Shown: piece after piece, positions 1 through 9,196 of the stretch
Layout: every line of letters starts with the position of its first letter
How positions within the stretch are numbered: position 1 is the stretch's first letter
From: Brachyhypopomus gauderio
Taxonomy: Eukaryota > Chordata > Actinopteri > Gymnotiformes > Hypopomidae
NCBI RefSeq assembly: GCF_052324685.1
Contig: NC_135220.1
Location: 11,838,183-11,902,182, forward strand
Direction: 5' to 3'
Length of the DNA stretch: 64,000 bases
Translations under genes and position numbers: made by a program
Notes under the pieces: generated by a model
What the model saw: only the letters and a program-made list of their open reading frames with translations
The model's database searches: none
What the model was told of the DNA's origin: nothing

Positions 1-660
1 TTAATGTTTGTAATACTCTTGTGATGTATAGAAATCTTCCAATATTTTTACTTAAGGTTAATATTTTTTTAAGTTTTCATAAAGGCTTTTCTTTTTAATA
101 AAATTCACTTTGTTAACCTACAAGTTTAAATATATATTTTTAATTAATTCCTTACATGTTGGATTAAAAGTATTAGTTTTGTAACAACTGACTGCAAGGA
201 CCAAACATTCACATAAGATCTGGTATTTGTTTTCTGTAGGCTTTATGACTTAAGTCCGGACCTGCACACCGAGGGCCAGAACTCTATTGGACCATGATAC
301 TTGACATTTGTGTTTTGTTTTTCTTAATCACTTTTAATTTATAGATATTTGATATCATGAATGTTCCCCAGAAAAAGAATATCATTGCAAATTAAAGTGG
401 TTCATAATAAATTGTAAACTGAATGGGGTCAACGTGTGTGTTTCTATGTTGCTGGCCTGCTAGCTTCTCACAATCTTGACTACAATTGCTTAATTACGAA
501 ATTGCCTACAATTGTTTTTTTTAAGTTCTTAACACAAATAACTTGACTGATAAATTGTCAAAATTTGCACAATCATTTGCACCATCAACATTGTATTATT
601 TTACTTAGAAAATTTATTTAGATGTATATGATCACAGTTACTGATTTTCTGGTAGCCTAT
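1..660. other. AT-rich intergenic sequence, no gene seen
   Basis: The stretch is AT-rich with no open frame or splice-consistent exon that I recognise. It runs straight into the satellite array. Confidence 0.5.
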
Positions 661-1179
661 TCCACTAAAAGCAAACATTCCACTCAGCAGTAGCATATTC
701 CATCCAGCAGTGCTATATTGGACGCAGCAGTGGCATATTCCAACCGGGCCATGGTACTGCACTCAGCAGGGGAATAGCAGTGGCATATTACACTCGGTAG
801 TGGCATATTACACTCGGTAGTGGCATATTCCGCTCGGTAGTAGCATATTACGCTCGGTAGTGGCATATTACACTCGGTAGTGGCATATTAGCAGCAGCAT
901 ATTCCTATTAACAGCGGCATATTCCTATTAACAGTGGCATATTATGCTCAGTAGTGGCATATTACGTTCGGTAATGGCATATTACGCTCGGTAGTGGCAT
1001 ATTCCGGTCGATAGTGGCATATTACGCTCAGCAGTGGCATATTAGCAGTGGAATATTCCTATTAACAGTGGCATATTACGCTCGGTAGTGGCATGTTACG
1101 CGCGGTAGCGGCATGTTACGCGCGGTAGCGGCATGTTACGCGCGGTAGCGGCATGTTACGCGCGGTAGCGGCATGTTAC
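661..1179 (+). repeat. 20-bp satellite array, left part
   Basis: Tandem 20-bp units with core GGTAGTGGCATATTACGCTC are mixed with variants carrying CCTATTAACAG or ACTCAGCAG before the constant GGCATATT. The last part (about 1080-1179) consists of near-identical copies of a variant with GCATGTTACGCGCGG that is rare elsewhere in the array. The retrotransposon at 1180 is inserted directly into this array, which resumes in the same orientation at 6866. Confidence 0.9.
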
Positions 1180-1878
1180 TGTTACGCCTCGCCGCCGATC
1201 TCGGCGGTGACGCGTTGGTTTAAACGTGGTGAGGACTCAAACGCGACCCGATAAAACAAACGGCAAAAAACAGCCAAATGAAACCTCCGCGAATGCAGGA
1301 AAAAATTAAAACAAAAACCCCAGAGGGAAACAACAGAAAGACAACACGGAGAAGCTCGACGTGTGTAAAGACCAGGTAAGTAAAACAAACAAAAAACACG
1401 CGGAAAGAAATACAACGCGTCCACAAAAGAAAAATGGGAAAAAACGAAAAGTACACGGAGGCAAACTCGACGTGTCAGAGGGGAAGGGAAAAAATAAGAA
1501 ACAAAAGAGGAAGCTATGGTAACAAGACCTATAGCTTCTACCTGGTTACCTGCCAGTCTGTAAACCAGAACACTGGAGAACAAACCAACGAAGAACAGAG
1601 AGGGAGAAGACGGAAGGAAACAAAAAAACAACCTGAGAACACTCAGAGTAGAAACAGGAGAACTAGAGAAACGAGAGGTAGTCCGGAGACGAGAGAAAAC
1701 TGGCTTGGGCTGTGTGTGCATAGAACAACAAACAACTTCAGCAATGAGTTGCTGAAGTCGCTTGTCTTAAATAGGCTGTAGAACAGGTGCAACCTATCGG
1801 GCTTGATTGCCCCTGGTTACAGCTCGCGGGCTCCGCCTAGTGGCAGCAGGAGTCACGTGCCTGGGTCGAACCCTGACA
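1180..1878 (-). repeat. 3' LTR of the chromovirus
   Basis: The 699-bp copy matches 6167-6865 apart from two substitutions. It starts TGTTACGCC and ends CCCTGACA on the plus strand. The pol frame reads through the polypurine tract into this LTR and stops at 1794-1796. Confidence 0.95.
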
Positions 1879-4781
1879 GAACCCCCCCCTCTGGGCCCGA
1901 GTCCCCGCGGGCCCAGGGCCACAGCCCTGTCGCGATAAAAGGAGGTGATCAGGGAACGATCCAGGATGCGCGCCCTGGGGACCCAAGACCGCTCTTCAGG
2001 CCCATAACCCTCCCAATCCACCAGAAACTGGTACCGCCCCCTAACCCGACGGACGTCCAAAAGACGTCGCACAGTGTAAACCGAACCCCCACCAACCATA
2101 CGCGGCGCAGGAGGAGCCGGGGCGGGAGAAGAACCACACAAGTACGGTCGGAGGTGGGACACGTGGAACACCGGGTGGACACGCATGGACGGAGGGAGAA
2201 CCAGACGGTAGGTAACCGGGTTGATGCGACGGTCTATCTTAAATGGACCCAGGAAGCGAGGAGCCAGTTTCTTAGTACCACCCCGAACCGGTAAGTTTCC
2301 AGCCGCCAACCACACACGCTGCCCAGGACGGAAGGACAGCGCAGGGAGACGGTGCTTGTTGGCGCTGCGGCAATAGGCGGAGGATGCCTTCAACAAGGCC
2401 GAACGGGCCCGTGACCATGCCTTGCGGCAGCGCCGAAACTGAGCCACAGCGGAAGGCACAGCCACGGCTTGTTCGTGGGCTGCAAACAGCGGAGGGGCGT
2501 ATCCGAACAAGCACTCGAAGGGTGACATGCCCAGGGCCGAATGCCACAGCGTGTTGTGGGCGTACTCAGCCCACAACAAGTGGTCAGCCCAGGACGCAGG
2601 GTTAGTGGAAGCCAGGCACCTGAGGGTCTGCTCCAGGTCCTGGTTCACACGCTCGGTCTGGCCATTGGACTGGGGATGGAAACCCGAAGACAGGCTAGCG
2701 GAGGCGCCGAGAAGGGACAGGAACGCCTTCCAAAAGCTGCTGGCGAACTGGGGACCTCTATCGGACACCACGTCCTGAGGGAACCCGTAATTGCGGACAA
2801 CATGGATGAGCAAGAGAGACGCGGTCTCCCGGGCGGAGGGCAGTTTGGGCAGGCCGATAAACTTACTAAACTTGGAAAACCTGTCCACGACCACGAGAAT
2901 GGTGGTAAGTCCTTTAGAGGACGGAAGCCCGGTGACGAAGTCAAGGGAGATATGAGACCACGGTCTGGAGGGTGTGGGTAACGGGTGCAACAACCCCCTA
3001 GGCTTGTTGCGTGGCGCCTTACTTCGGTTACACACCTCGCAGGAGGCTACAAAGTCGCGGATCTCCTGATCCATAGCTGGCCACCAAAACCTTCTTCTTA
3101 TGAGCTCGGCGGTCCGCCTAGCGCCAGGGTGCGCTGCGTAACGTTCAGTGTGTCCCCACAAGAGGACCTTGCGCCGGACGGTCGAGGGGACGTAAAGACA
3201 GCCAGGAGGAACACTACTAGGCCCGGGTTCATTGGCGAGTTCGTCCTGCACGGTTTTTTCTATACCCCACCTGATGGGTGCCACTACAACCCCCGGGGGA
3301 AGCACGGTTTCCGGGGAACTGTCAACATGAGGAGGTTCCCACTGCCGAGACAAAGCGTCGGGCTTAGTGTTTTTAGAACCCGGACGATATGACAACGTGA
3401 AATTGAAACGGCTAAAAAACAGGGCCCACCTTGCCTGTCTAGCGTTGAGACGCTTGGCCTGCTGGAGGTACGTCAGGTTTTTATGGTCAGACCAGACCAG
3501 AAAAGGGTGACGAGCTCCCTCCAGCCAGTGCCGCCACTCCTCTAAGGCCATTTTAACGGCCAGGAGTTCTTTGTCCCCTACGTCATACCGCCTTTCCGTG
3601 GGGGTGAACCGGTGTGAAAAGTAGGCGCAGGGGTACAGCTTAGGCGGTTCCCCGACTCTCTGAGAGAGAACCGCCCCAACGCCCAAATCAGAGGCATCGG
3701 TTTCAACAATGAAAGGGAGCTCAGGGTCAGGAACCCGCAACACCGGAGCACTGGTAAAAAGACCCTTAAGCGTCTCGAACGCCTTCTGGGCTTCAGGGGT
3801 CCACGTGAATTTCCCCAACTTCTTACTAGTAAGGGCAGAAAGCGGAGCAGCAAGGGAACCAAAATTTCTGATAAATCGTCTATAGAAGTTGGCAAAACCC
3901 AGAAAGCGTTGAACCAAACGAACGGACGTGGGCACGGGCCACTGAGTAACGGCTTTGATTTTTGCGGGGTCCATAGCCAGGTGACCCTTAGCGACTATGA
4001 ACCCCAAGAAGGCCACCTCGGAGACGTGGAACAATGATTTTTCCAGTTTAACGTAGAGGTGATTCTCTAATAACAACTGGAGAATGCGGCGAACATGTTG
4101 CTGATGCTCTGTGATGGTACGGCTATATATCAGGATGTCGTCGAGATAAACATAGGCGTACTCGTCCAGAGCCTCCCTAAGAACACCATTAACGAACCTC
4201 TGAAAAGCCGCGGGTGCGTTCATGAGTCCAAACGGCATGACTAAATATTCGTAATGACCAGAGGGTGTATTGAAGGCGGTTTTCCACTCGTCGCCTTCTC
4301 TGACTCGCAACAGATTATACGCGCTCCTGAGATCTAACTTAGTATAAACCGTTGCCCGTTGAAGGGCCTCGAAGGCGGAAGACATAAGAGGCAAAGGGTG
4401 ACGGTCTTTGATGGTGATCTTGTTAAGTCCCCTGTAGTCGATACAAGGACGGAGACCCCCATCTTTTTTTCCTACAAAGAAGAAACCAGCACCAGCGGGA
4501 GAGGTAGAGGGACGGATAGTACCCGCAGCGAGCGCTTCCTGAATGTAGGTTTCCATAGCCTTGCGTTCAGGTAGTGCCAAAGAAAATAAACGCCCCCTAG
4601 GAGGAGTAGTGCCAGGTAAGAGATTGATAGCTATGTCGCAGGGCCTATGCGGGGGTAGGGAACCTGCCTTGCGCTTGCTAAATACTTCTTTTAAGTCGTG
4701 GTAAACAGCAGGGACTTTTTCTAAACCTGCTATTTCCTCTGGTCTCTCCCCGGGTTTACTGCAGCGTGGCACCAAGCACGA
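1794..4781 (-). CDS. pol: Pol: reverse transcriptase, RNase H, integrase, chromodomain
   Basis: About 995 codons are open after the amber codon. In order, numbered from the TTG codon at 4775: RT with [12 protein letters not shown] and catalytic YLDD (about residues 210-213); RNase H with [15 protein letters not shown] (about 357); integrase HHCC zinc region (GH...AAHPG...CEVC) and DDE core ([27 protein letters not shown]); a GPF-type tail; and a chromodomain (about 905-960; [17 protein letters not shown]) that in chromoviruses helps target insertion. The last 28 codons lie inside the 3' LTR. Apart from the TAG that separates it from protease I see no break, consistent with the near-identical LTRs. 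Confidence 0.95.
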   Translation of the reverse strand, partial: SCLVPRCSKPGERPEEIAGLEKVPAVYHDLKEVFSKRKAGSLPPHRPCDIAINLLPGTTPPRGRLFSLALPERKAMETYIQEALAAGTIRPSTSPAGAGFFFVGKKDGGLRPCIDYRGLNKITIKDRHPLPLMSSAFEALQRATVYTKLDLRSAYNLLRVREGDEWKTAFNTPSGHYEYLVMPFGLMNAPAAFQRFVNGVLREALDEYAYVYLDDILIYSRTITEHQQHVRRILQLLLENHLYVKLEKSLFHVSEVAFLGFIVAKGHLAMDPAKIKAVTQWPVPTSVRLVQRFLGFANFYRRFIRNFGSLAAPLSALTSKKLGKFTWTPEAQKAFETLKGLFTSAPVLRVPDPELPFIVETDASDLGVGAVLSQRVGEPPKLYPCAYFSHRFTPTERRYDVGDKELLAVKMALEEWRHWLEGARHPFLVWSDHKNLTYLQQAKRLNARQARWALFFSRFNFTLSYRPGSKNTKPDALSRQWEPPHVDSSPETVLPPGVVVAPIRWGIEKTVQDELANEPGPSSVPPGCLYVPSTVRRKVLLWGHTERYAAHPGARRTAELIRRRFWWPAMDQEIRDFVASCEVCNRSKAPRNKPRGLLHPLPTPSRPWSHISLDFVTGLPSSKGLTTILVVVDRFSKFSKFIGLPKLPSARETASLLLIHVVRNYGFPQDVVSDRGPQFASSFWKAFLSLLGASASLSSGFHPQSNGQTERVNQDLEQTLRCLASTNPASWADHLLWAEYAHNTLWHSALGMSPFECLFGYAPPLFAAHEQAVAVPSAVAQFRRCRKAWSRARSALLKASSAYCRSANKHRLPALSFRPGQRVWLAAGNLPVRGGTKKLAPRFLGPFKIDRRINPVTYRLVLPPSMRVHPVFHVSHLRPYLCGSSPAPAPPAPRMVGGGSVYTVRRLLDVRRVRGRYQFLVDWEGYGPEERSWVPRARILDRSLITSFYRDRAVALGPRGLGPRGGGSVRVRPRHVTPAATRRSPRAVTRGNQAR
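1882..1893 (-). promoter_or_regulatory. Polypurine tract
   Basis: On the minus strand AGAGGGGGGG lies three bases upstream of the 3' LTR, the position expected for the plus-strand primer of reverse transcription. Confidence 0.75.
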
Positions 4782-5225
4782 CTATTCGCATACTTTACTC
4801 CATCGGTTGATAGAAAGGTTGAGCCAGTCAATATCAGGGTTGTGGCGTTGAAGCCAGGGAAACCCCAAAATCAGCTGCAGTTTAGGAGCAGCGATGACAT
4901 AAGGGGTGAGTGTTTCGTGATGGTTCCCTATAGTAACCGTTAGAGGAACAGTCTGGTGGGTAACATCACCTGAAGTGAGCATCTTGCCGTCTACGGCGGA
5001 CACTGAGAGAGGTTTCTCTAAGGGAACCAGAGGTATGGAGAGGGAAGCTACGAGGTTGGAGTCGATGAAATTACCGGTGGCCCCCGAGTCAACGAGAGCC
5101 ACCACCCGGTGTTCGTCAGAACCCCTCCATGAGACTACTACGTGGGGCATAAGACCGCAGTTGGGTACGTAAGCGCCATGACCCGTCGATGCAACCCCAT
5201 TCACCAACGGGTCTGCCCTTTTCCC
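4782..5225 (-). CDS. Aspartic protease domain (pro), entered by -1 frameshift
   Basis: The frame follows the slippery site and needs no start codon of its own; the GTG at 5240 is not a likely start. It carries the retroviral-type active site VDSGATGNFID (D at about 50 residues into the frame) and a later ILGFPWL motif typical of Ty3 proteases. The domain is cellular-pepsin-like as a dimer and would cut Gag and Gag-Pol. An amber codon TAG at 4784-4782 ends the frame. The downstream RT frame is in the same phase, so the break is one codon rather than a second frameshift. Confidence 0.85.
   Translation of the reverse strand, partial: GKRADPLVNGVASTGHGAYVPNCGLMPHVVVSWRGSDEHRVVALVDSGATGNFIDSNLVASLSIPLVPLEKPLSVSAVDGKMLTSGDVTHQTVPLTVTIGNHHETLTPYVIAAPKLQLILGFPWLQRHNPDIDWLNLSINRWSKVCE
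5180..5225 (-). promoter_or_regulatory. -1 ribosomal frameshift signal (GGGAAAA plus downstream stem)
   Basis: On the minus strand the gag frame reads CAG GGA AAA, so GGGAAAA (5225-5219) is a canonical X XXY YYZ heptamer. After -1 slippage the codons GGG AAA continue into the protease frame. Five bases downstream begins GACCCGT (5213-5207), perfectly paired by ACGGGTC (5186-5180) across a 20-nt loop. Part of the loop could pair further downstream to make a pseudoknot, but I could not settle that by eye. PEG10, a domesticated sushi-class gag-pol gene, is known to keep the same kind of signal. Confidence 0.8.
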
Positions 5226-6148
5226 TGTAGTTCGGGGCACTCGGCGATTCTATGGCCAGCCCGACCGCAATAGAGACACTTGCCCTCCCGTAAGCGGGTT
5301 TGTCTTTCCTGGGGAGAGAGGCGAGTGTGTCCTAACTGCATGGGCTGTTCTGATGCTTCACTGTCCCCTTGGGTAGTCTTATGTACGGGAGAAACCGGTT
5401 TAACACTGGACGGTGCGAACAAACGGCGGTGTTTACGATCCCGTAGCCGATTATCCAACCTAACTGTGAGTTCTATGGCGTCGTCTAACCCGCTGGGTGG
5501 CTCTCTGAGGGACAGTTCGTCCTTTATCTCTTCACTTAGACCTTCTATGTATATAGCCCCTAATGCTTCTGCACCCCAGTCGCTCTCTGCCGCCAGAGTG
5601 CGGAACTCTAATGAGTATTCTGCCACAGTCGATCTACCCTGTCGCAAACGTAACAGTTTAGACGCGACAATACCTCCAGAAGCCGGGTGGAAAAACGTCT
5701 GCCGCATAGCCCTAGAAAACCGTTCGAAAGAGGAACAGAGTTCGGGTTGATTCTCCCACACGGGTGTAGCCCACCGCAGTGCTTTCCCTGAAAGCAACGC
5801 CATCACATAAGCCACTTTAGCACGCTCGGTGGGAAAACGGGATGGTTGCTGCTCGAAAATCAGAGAGCACTGTAATAAAAACCCCCTACACTCATTGGGA
5901 TCACCACTATAACGTGCCGGAGCGGGCAATGCAGGTTCCGTACGGGAATCGGCAAGCAACCCCACAGCTCCGGAGAAAACCGGAGGACTGGCAGCTGTCA
6001 CGGGCGGATCTGGCTTTTGAACCGCGAGAGAGATAGCCTGGAGCTGGGTGAGTATTTCCCGAAGTGATTGCTCGTGCCTGCCGATAGCCTGCCCTTGCAT
6101 AGCGAGGGCATTCCGCACCTCGTCGGCTGACGGGTCAGCTGAGTCCAT
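5201..6148 (-). CDS. gag: Gag of the sushi-type chromovirus
   Basis: This 315-residue frame starts 18 bp inside the 5' LTR with ATG. The middle holds the retrotransposon gag-type helical region (around residues 90-220, with FLLQCSLIFEQQP and ...ALRWATPVWE). A single CCHC zinc knuckle lies at residues 291-304 (C-X2-C-X4-H-X4-C), 11 residues before the stop. It would form the particle and bind the element's RNA. The stop lies just after a GGGAAAA slippery site, so Gag is the main product and Gag-Pro-Pol is made by -1 frameshifting. Length and knuckle position are normal for this group, and no break is seen. Confidence 0.93.
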   Translation of the reverse strand: MDSADPSADEVRNALAMQGQAIGRHEQSLREILTQLQAISLAVQKPDPPVTAASPPVFSGAVGLLADSRTEPALPAPARYSGDPNECRGFLLQCSLIFEQQPSRFPTERAKVAYVMALLSGKALRWATPVWENQPELCSSFERFSRAMRQTFFHPASGGIVASKLLRLRQGRSTVAEYSLEFRTLAAESDWGAEALGAIYIEGLSEEIKDELSLREPPSGLDDAIELTVRLDNRLRDRKHRRLFAPSSVKPVSPVHKTTQGDSEASEQPMQLGHTRLSPQERQTRLREGKCLYCGRAGHRIAECPELQGKGQTRW

Positions 6149-6153
6149 AAATG

Positions 6154-6165
6154 GCTGAAGTTGTT
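6154..6165 (-). promoter_or_regulatory. Primer-binding site complementary to the element's own RNA 5' end
   Basis: Immediately inside the 5' LTR (one base away) the minus strand reads AACAACTTCAGC. It is perfectly complementary over 12 nt to GCTGAAGTTGTT at the predicted RNA 5' end (6729-6718). I see no match to a usual tRNA 3' end beginning TGG. Self-priming is established for the Tf1/sushi group of Ty3-like elements, and this arrangement fits it. Confidence 0.75.
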
Positions 6166-6166
6166 C

Positions 6167-6865
6167 TGTTACGCCTCGCCGCCGATCTCGGCGGTGACGC
6201 GTTGGTTTAAACGTGGTGAGGACTCAAACGCGACCCGATAAAACAAACGGCAAAAAACAGCCAAATGAAACCTCCGCGAATGCGGGAAAAAATGAAAACA
6301 AAAACCCCAGAGGGAAACAACAGAAAGACAACACGGAGAAGCTCGACGTGTGTAAAGACCAGGTAAGTAAAACAAACAAAAAACACGCGGAAAGAAATAC
6401 AACGCGTCCACAAAAGAAAAATGGGAAAAAACGAAAAGTACACGGAGGCAAACTCGACGTGTCAGAGGGGAAGGGAAAAAATAAGAAACAAAAGAGGAAG
6501 CTATGGTAACAAGACCTATAGCTTCTACCTGGTTACCTGCCAGTCTGTAAACCAGAACACTGGAGAACAAACCAACGAAGAACAGAGAGGGAGAAGACGG
6601 AAGGAAACAAAAAAACAACCTGAGAACACTCAGAGTAGAAACAGGAGAACTAGAGAAACGAGAGGTAGTCCGGAGACGAGAGAAAACTGGCTTGGGCTGT
6701 GTGTGCATAGAACAACAAACAACTTCAGCAATGAGTTGCTGAAGTCGCTTGTCTTAAATAGGCTGTAGAACAGGTGCAACCTATCGGGCTTGATTGCCCC
6801 TGGTTACAGCTCGCGGGCTCCGCCTAGTGGCAGCAGGAGTCACGTGCCTGGGTCGAACCCTGACA
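6167..6865 (-). repeat. 5' LTR of the chromovirus
   Basis: The 699-bp LTR is 5' relative to the element's minus-strand transcription. It contains a TATTTAA box (6754-6760, read on minus) about 30 bp upstream of a short inverted repeat (arms near 6722-6731 and 6736-6745) in which the RNA is predicted to start. It is the near-identical partner of 1180-1878; differences are confined to the stretch near 6283-6293. Confidence 0.95.
6718..6760 (-). promoter_or_regulatory. LTR promoter: TATA box and predicted RNA start
   Basis: On the minus strand TATTTAA (6760-6754) is followed about 30 nt later by GCTGAAGTTGTT (6729-6718), so the RNA should begin at about 6730-6732. The start sits in the loop/second arm of the hairpin ACTTCAGCAA/TTGCTGAAGT. 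The box spacing is what places the start; no start site has been measured. Confidence 0.6.
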
Positions 6866-8855
6866 ATTACGCTCGATAGTGGCATATTACGCTCGGTAGT
6901 GGCATATTACGCTCGGTAGTGGCATATTAGGCTCGGTAGTGGCATATCGGACTCAGCAGTGGCATATTAGCAGTGGCATATTCCTATTAACAGCGGCATA
7001 TTACGCTCGGTAGTGATATAATATGCTCGTAATATGCTACTGTTAATAGGAATATGTAGCTGTTTATAAGAATATGCCGCTGTTAATAGGAATATGCCAC
7101 TGCTAATATGCCGCTCCTGAGTCTGATATTTCACTACTGAGCGTAATATGCCACTACCGAGTGTAATATGCTACTGTTAATAGGAATATGCCGCTGTTAA
7201 TAGGAATATGCCACTGTTAATAGGAATATGCCGTTGTTATTATACCGTTGCTGAGTCCGATATGCCACTACCGAGCGTAATATGCCACTACCGAGCGGAA
7301 TATGCCACTACCGAGTGTAATATGCCACTACCGAGCAGAATATGCCACTACCGAGTGGAATATGCCACTACCGAGCGGAATATGCCACTACCGAGTGTCA
7401 TATGCCACTACCGAGCGTAATATGCTACTGTTAATAGGAATATGCCGCTGTTAATAGGAATATGCCACTGCTAATATGCCGCCGCTGAGTCCGATATGCC
7501 ACTACCGAGCGGAATATGCCACTACGGAGCAAAATATGCCACTACCGAGCGTAATATGCCACTATCGAGCAAAATATGCCACTACCGAGCGTAATATGCC
7601 ACTACCGAGTGTAATATGCTACTACCGAGCGTAATATGCTACTGTTAATAGTGGCATATTACACTCGGTAGTAGCATATTCCACTCAGTAGTGGCATATT
7701 ACACTCGGTAGTGGCATATTCCGCTTGGTAGTGGCATATTACGCTTGGTAGTGGCATATTACACTCGGTAGTGGCATATTACACTCGGTAGTGGCATATT
7801 CCTATTAACAGTAGCATATTCCGCTCGGTACTGGCATATTCCGCTCGGTAGTAGCATATTCAACTCAGTAGTGGCATATTACACTCGGTAGTGGCATATT
7901 CCGCTCGGTAGTGGCATATTACGCGCGGTAGTGGCATATTACGCGCGGTAGTGGCATATTCCTATTAACAGTAGCATATTACGCTTGGTAGTGGCATATT
8001 ACACTCGGTAGTGGCATATTCCGCTCGGTAGTGGCATATTCCACTCAGTAGTGGAATATTACGCTTGGTAGTGGCATATTCCGCTTGGTAGTGGCATATT
8101 ACACTCGGTAGTGGCATATTACACTCGGTAGTAGCATATTACGCTCGGTAGTGGCATATTACGCTCGGTAGTGGCATATTTTGCTCGATAGTGGCATATT
8201 ACGCTCGGTAGTGGCATATTTTGCTCCATAGTGGCATATTCCGCTCGGTAGTGGCATATCGGACTCAGCGGCGGCATATTAGCAGTGGCATATTCCTATT
8301 AACAGCGGCATATTCCTATTAACAGTAGCATATTACGCTCGGTAGTGGCATATTACACTCGGTAGTGGCATATTCCGCTCGGTAGTGGCATATTCCACTC
8401 AGTAGTGGCATATTACACTCGGTAGTGGCATATTCTGCTCGGTAGTGGCATATTACGCTCGGTAGTGGCATATTCCGCTCCGTAGTGGCATATTACACTT
8501 GGTAGTGGCATATCGGACTCAGCAACGGTATATTAACAGCGGCATATTCCTATTAACAGTGGCATATTCCTATTAACAGCGGCATATTCCTATTAACAGT
8601 AGCATATTACACTCGGTAGTGGCATATTACGCTCAGTAGTGAAATATCAGACTCAGCAGCGGCATATTAGCAGTGGCATATTCCTTTTAACAGCGGCATA
8701 TTCCTATTAACAGTAGCATATTACGCTCGGTAGTGGCATATTACACTCGGTAGTGGCATATTACACTCGGTAGTGGCATATCGGACTCAGCAGCGGCATA
8801 TTAGCAGTGGCATATTCCACTCGGTAGTGGCATATTACACTCGGGTATATCGCAC
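6866..8855. repeat. 20-bp satellite array, right part, with an inverted block
   Basis: About 100 units of the GGTAGTGGCATATTACGCTC family. There are recurring monomer types: (A) ACGCTCGGTAGTGGCATATT and close variants; (B) CCTATTAACAGTGGCATATT; (C) a short AGCAGTGGCATATT; (D) CGGACTCAGCAGCGGCATAT. The order D-C-B-B followed by runs of A recurs, so the array has higher-order structure. From about 7022 to 7640 all units are in the opposite orientation. There are no spacers of CRISPR type. Confidence 0.92.
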
Positions 8856-9196
8856 TTAGCTGTACGTTTTCTAACGTTACCTGCTACCTCAGGTAACATT
8901 AGCTTAGCCTTTTAGCCTAATGGGTTTTGCTTTCGGAAACTTTATAAAGTGGGAAAGTCCACTAAAAGTCGAGTATATTCCTCTTAGACAGTGGCATATT
9001 CCACAAAAAAGTGGCATATACCACAGGACACCGGAAAGTGCCAGTGGCACGTGAAACGTCATTTCCTTTTATGCCAGTGGCATAAAAACGTCACATGCCA
9101 GTCCACAAAATGCTGCTACCCCTTCTCAGAACTGCAGGGGCAGGGCTGGCTCTGGCTCGGCCGCACTGTCTTTCCTTGCACTGTCTTTCCCTGGCC
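8856..9196. other. Degenerate satellite flank and unique sequence
   Basis: Scattered GTGGCAT(A)T fragments near 8990-9090 look like decayed units. The rest shows nothing I can name. Around 9120-9165 there is a short stretch resembling the usp42 C-terminal exon (AACTGCAGGGGC...GGGCTGGCTC). Confidence 0.45.

Larger units (their letters stand above)
1180..6865 (-). mobile_element. Ty3/gypsy chromovirus (sushi-ichi/Tf1 class), near-intact, minus strand
   Basis: Two 699-bp LTRs with TG...CA ends (1180-1878 and 6167-6865) differ at only two positions that I can find, so the insertion is young. Between them on the minus strand are gag with a zinc knuckle, an aspartic protease in the -1 frame, and a pol with reverse transcriptase, RNase H, integrase and a C-terminal chromodomain. 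That order and the chromodomain define a vertebrate chromovirus. Flanks read GTTAC on the left and ATTAC on the right, a 5-bp target-site duplication with one mismatch. One in-frame amber codon (4782-4784) lies between protease and RT; otherwise the coding capacity looks complete. There is no envelope frame. Confidence 0.96.

Noticed and set aside
1182-1781. Open frames inside the LTRs on both strands (for example a 179-residue hydrophobic frame)
   Set aside because: They occur identically in both LTRs, have low-complexity composition and match no domain; they are chance frames in U3/R/U5.
4975-5172. A second protein overlapping protease
   Set aside because: Opposite-strand frame with no homologue or start context; explained by protease codon use.
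1803-5750. Plus-strand frames across the retrotransposon
   Set aside because: They are shadows of gag and pol; none has a domain, and the minus-strand proteins are unmistakable.
661-8855. CRISPR-like regular repeats
   Set aside because: Units are contiguous 20-mers without unique spacers, the window is vertebrate, and there are no cas genes.
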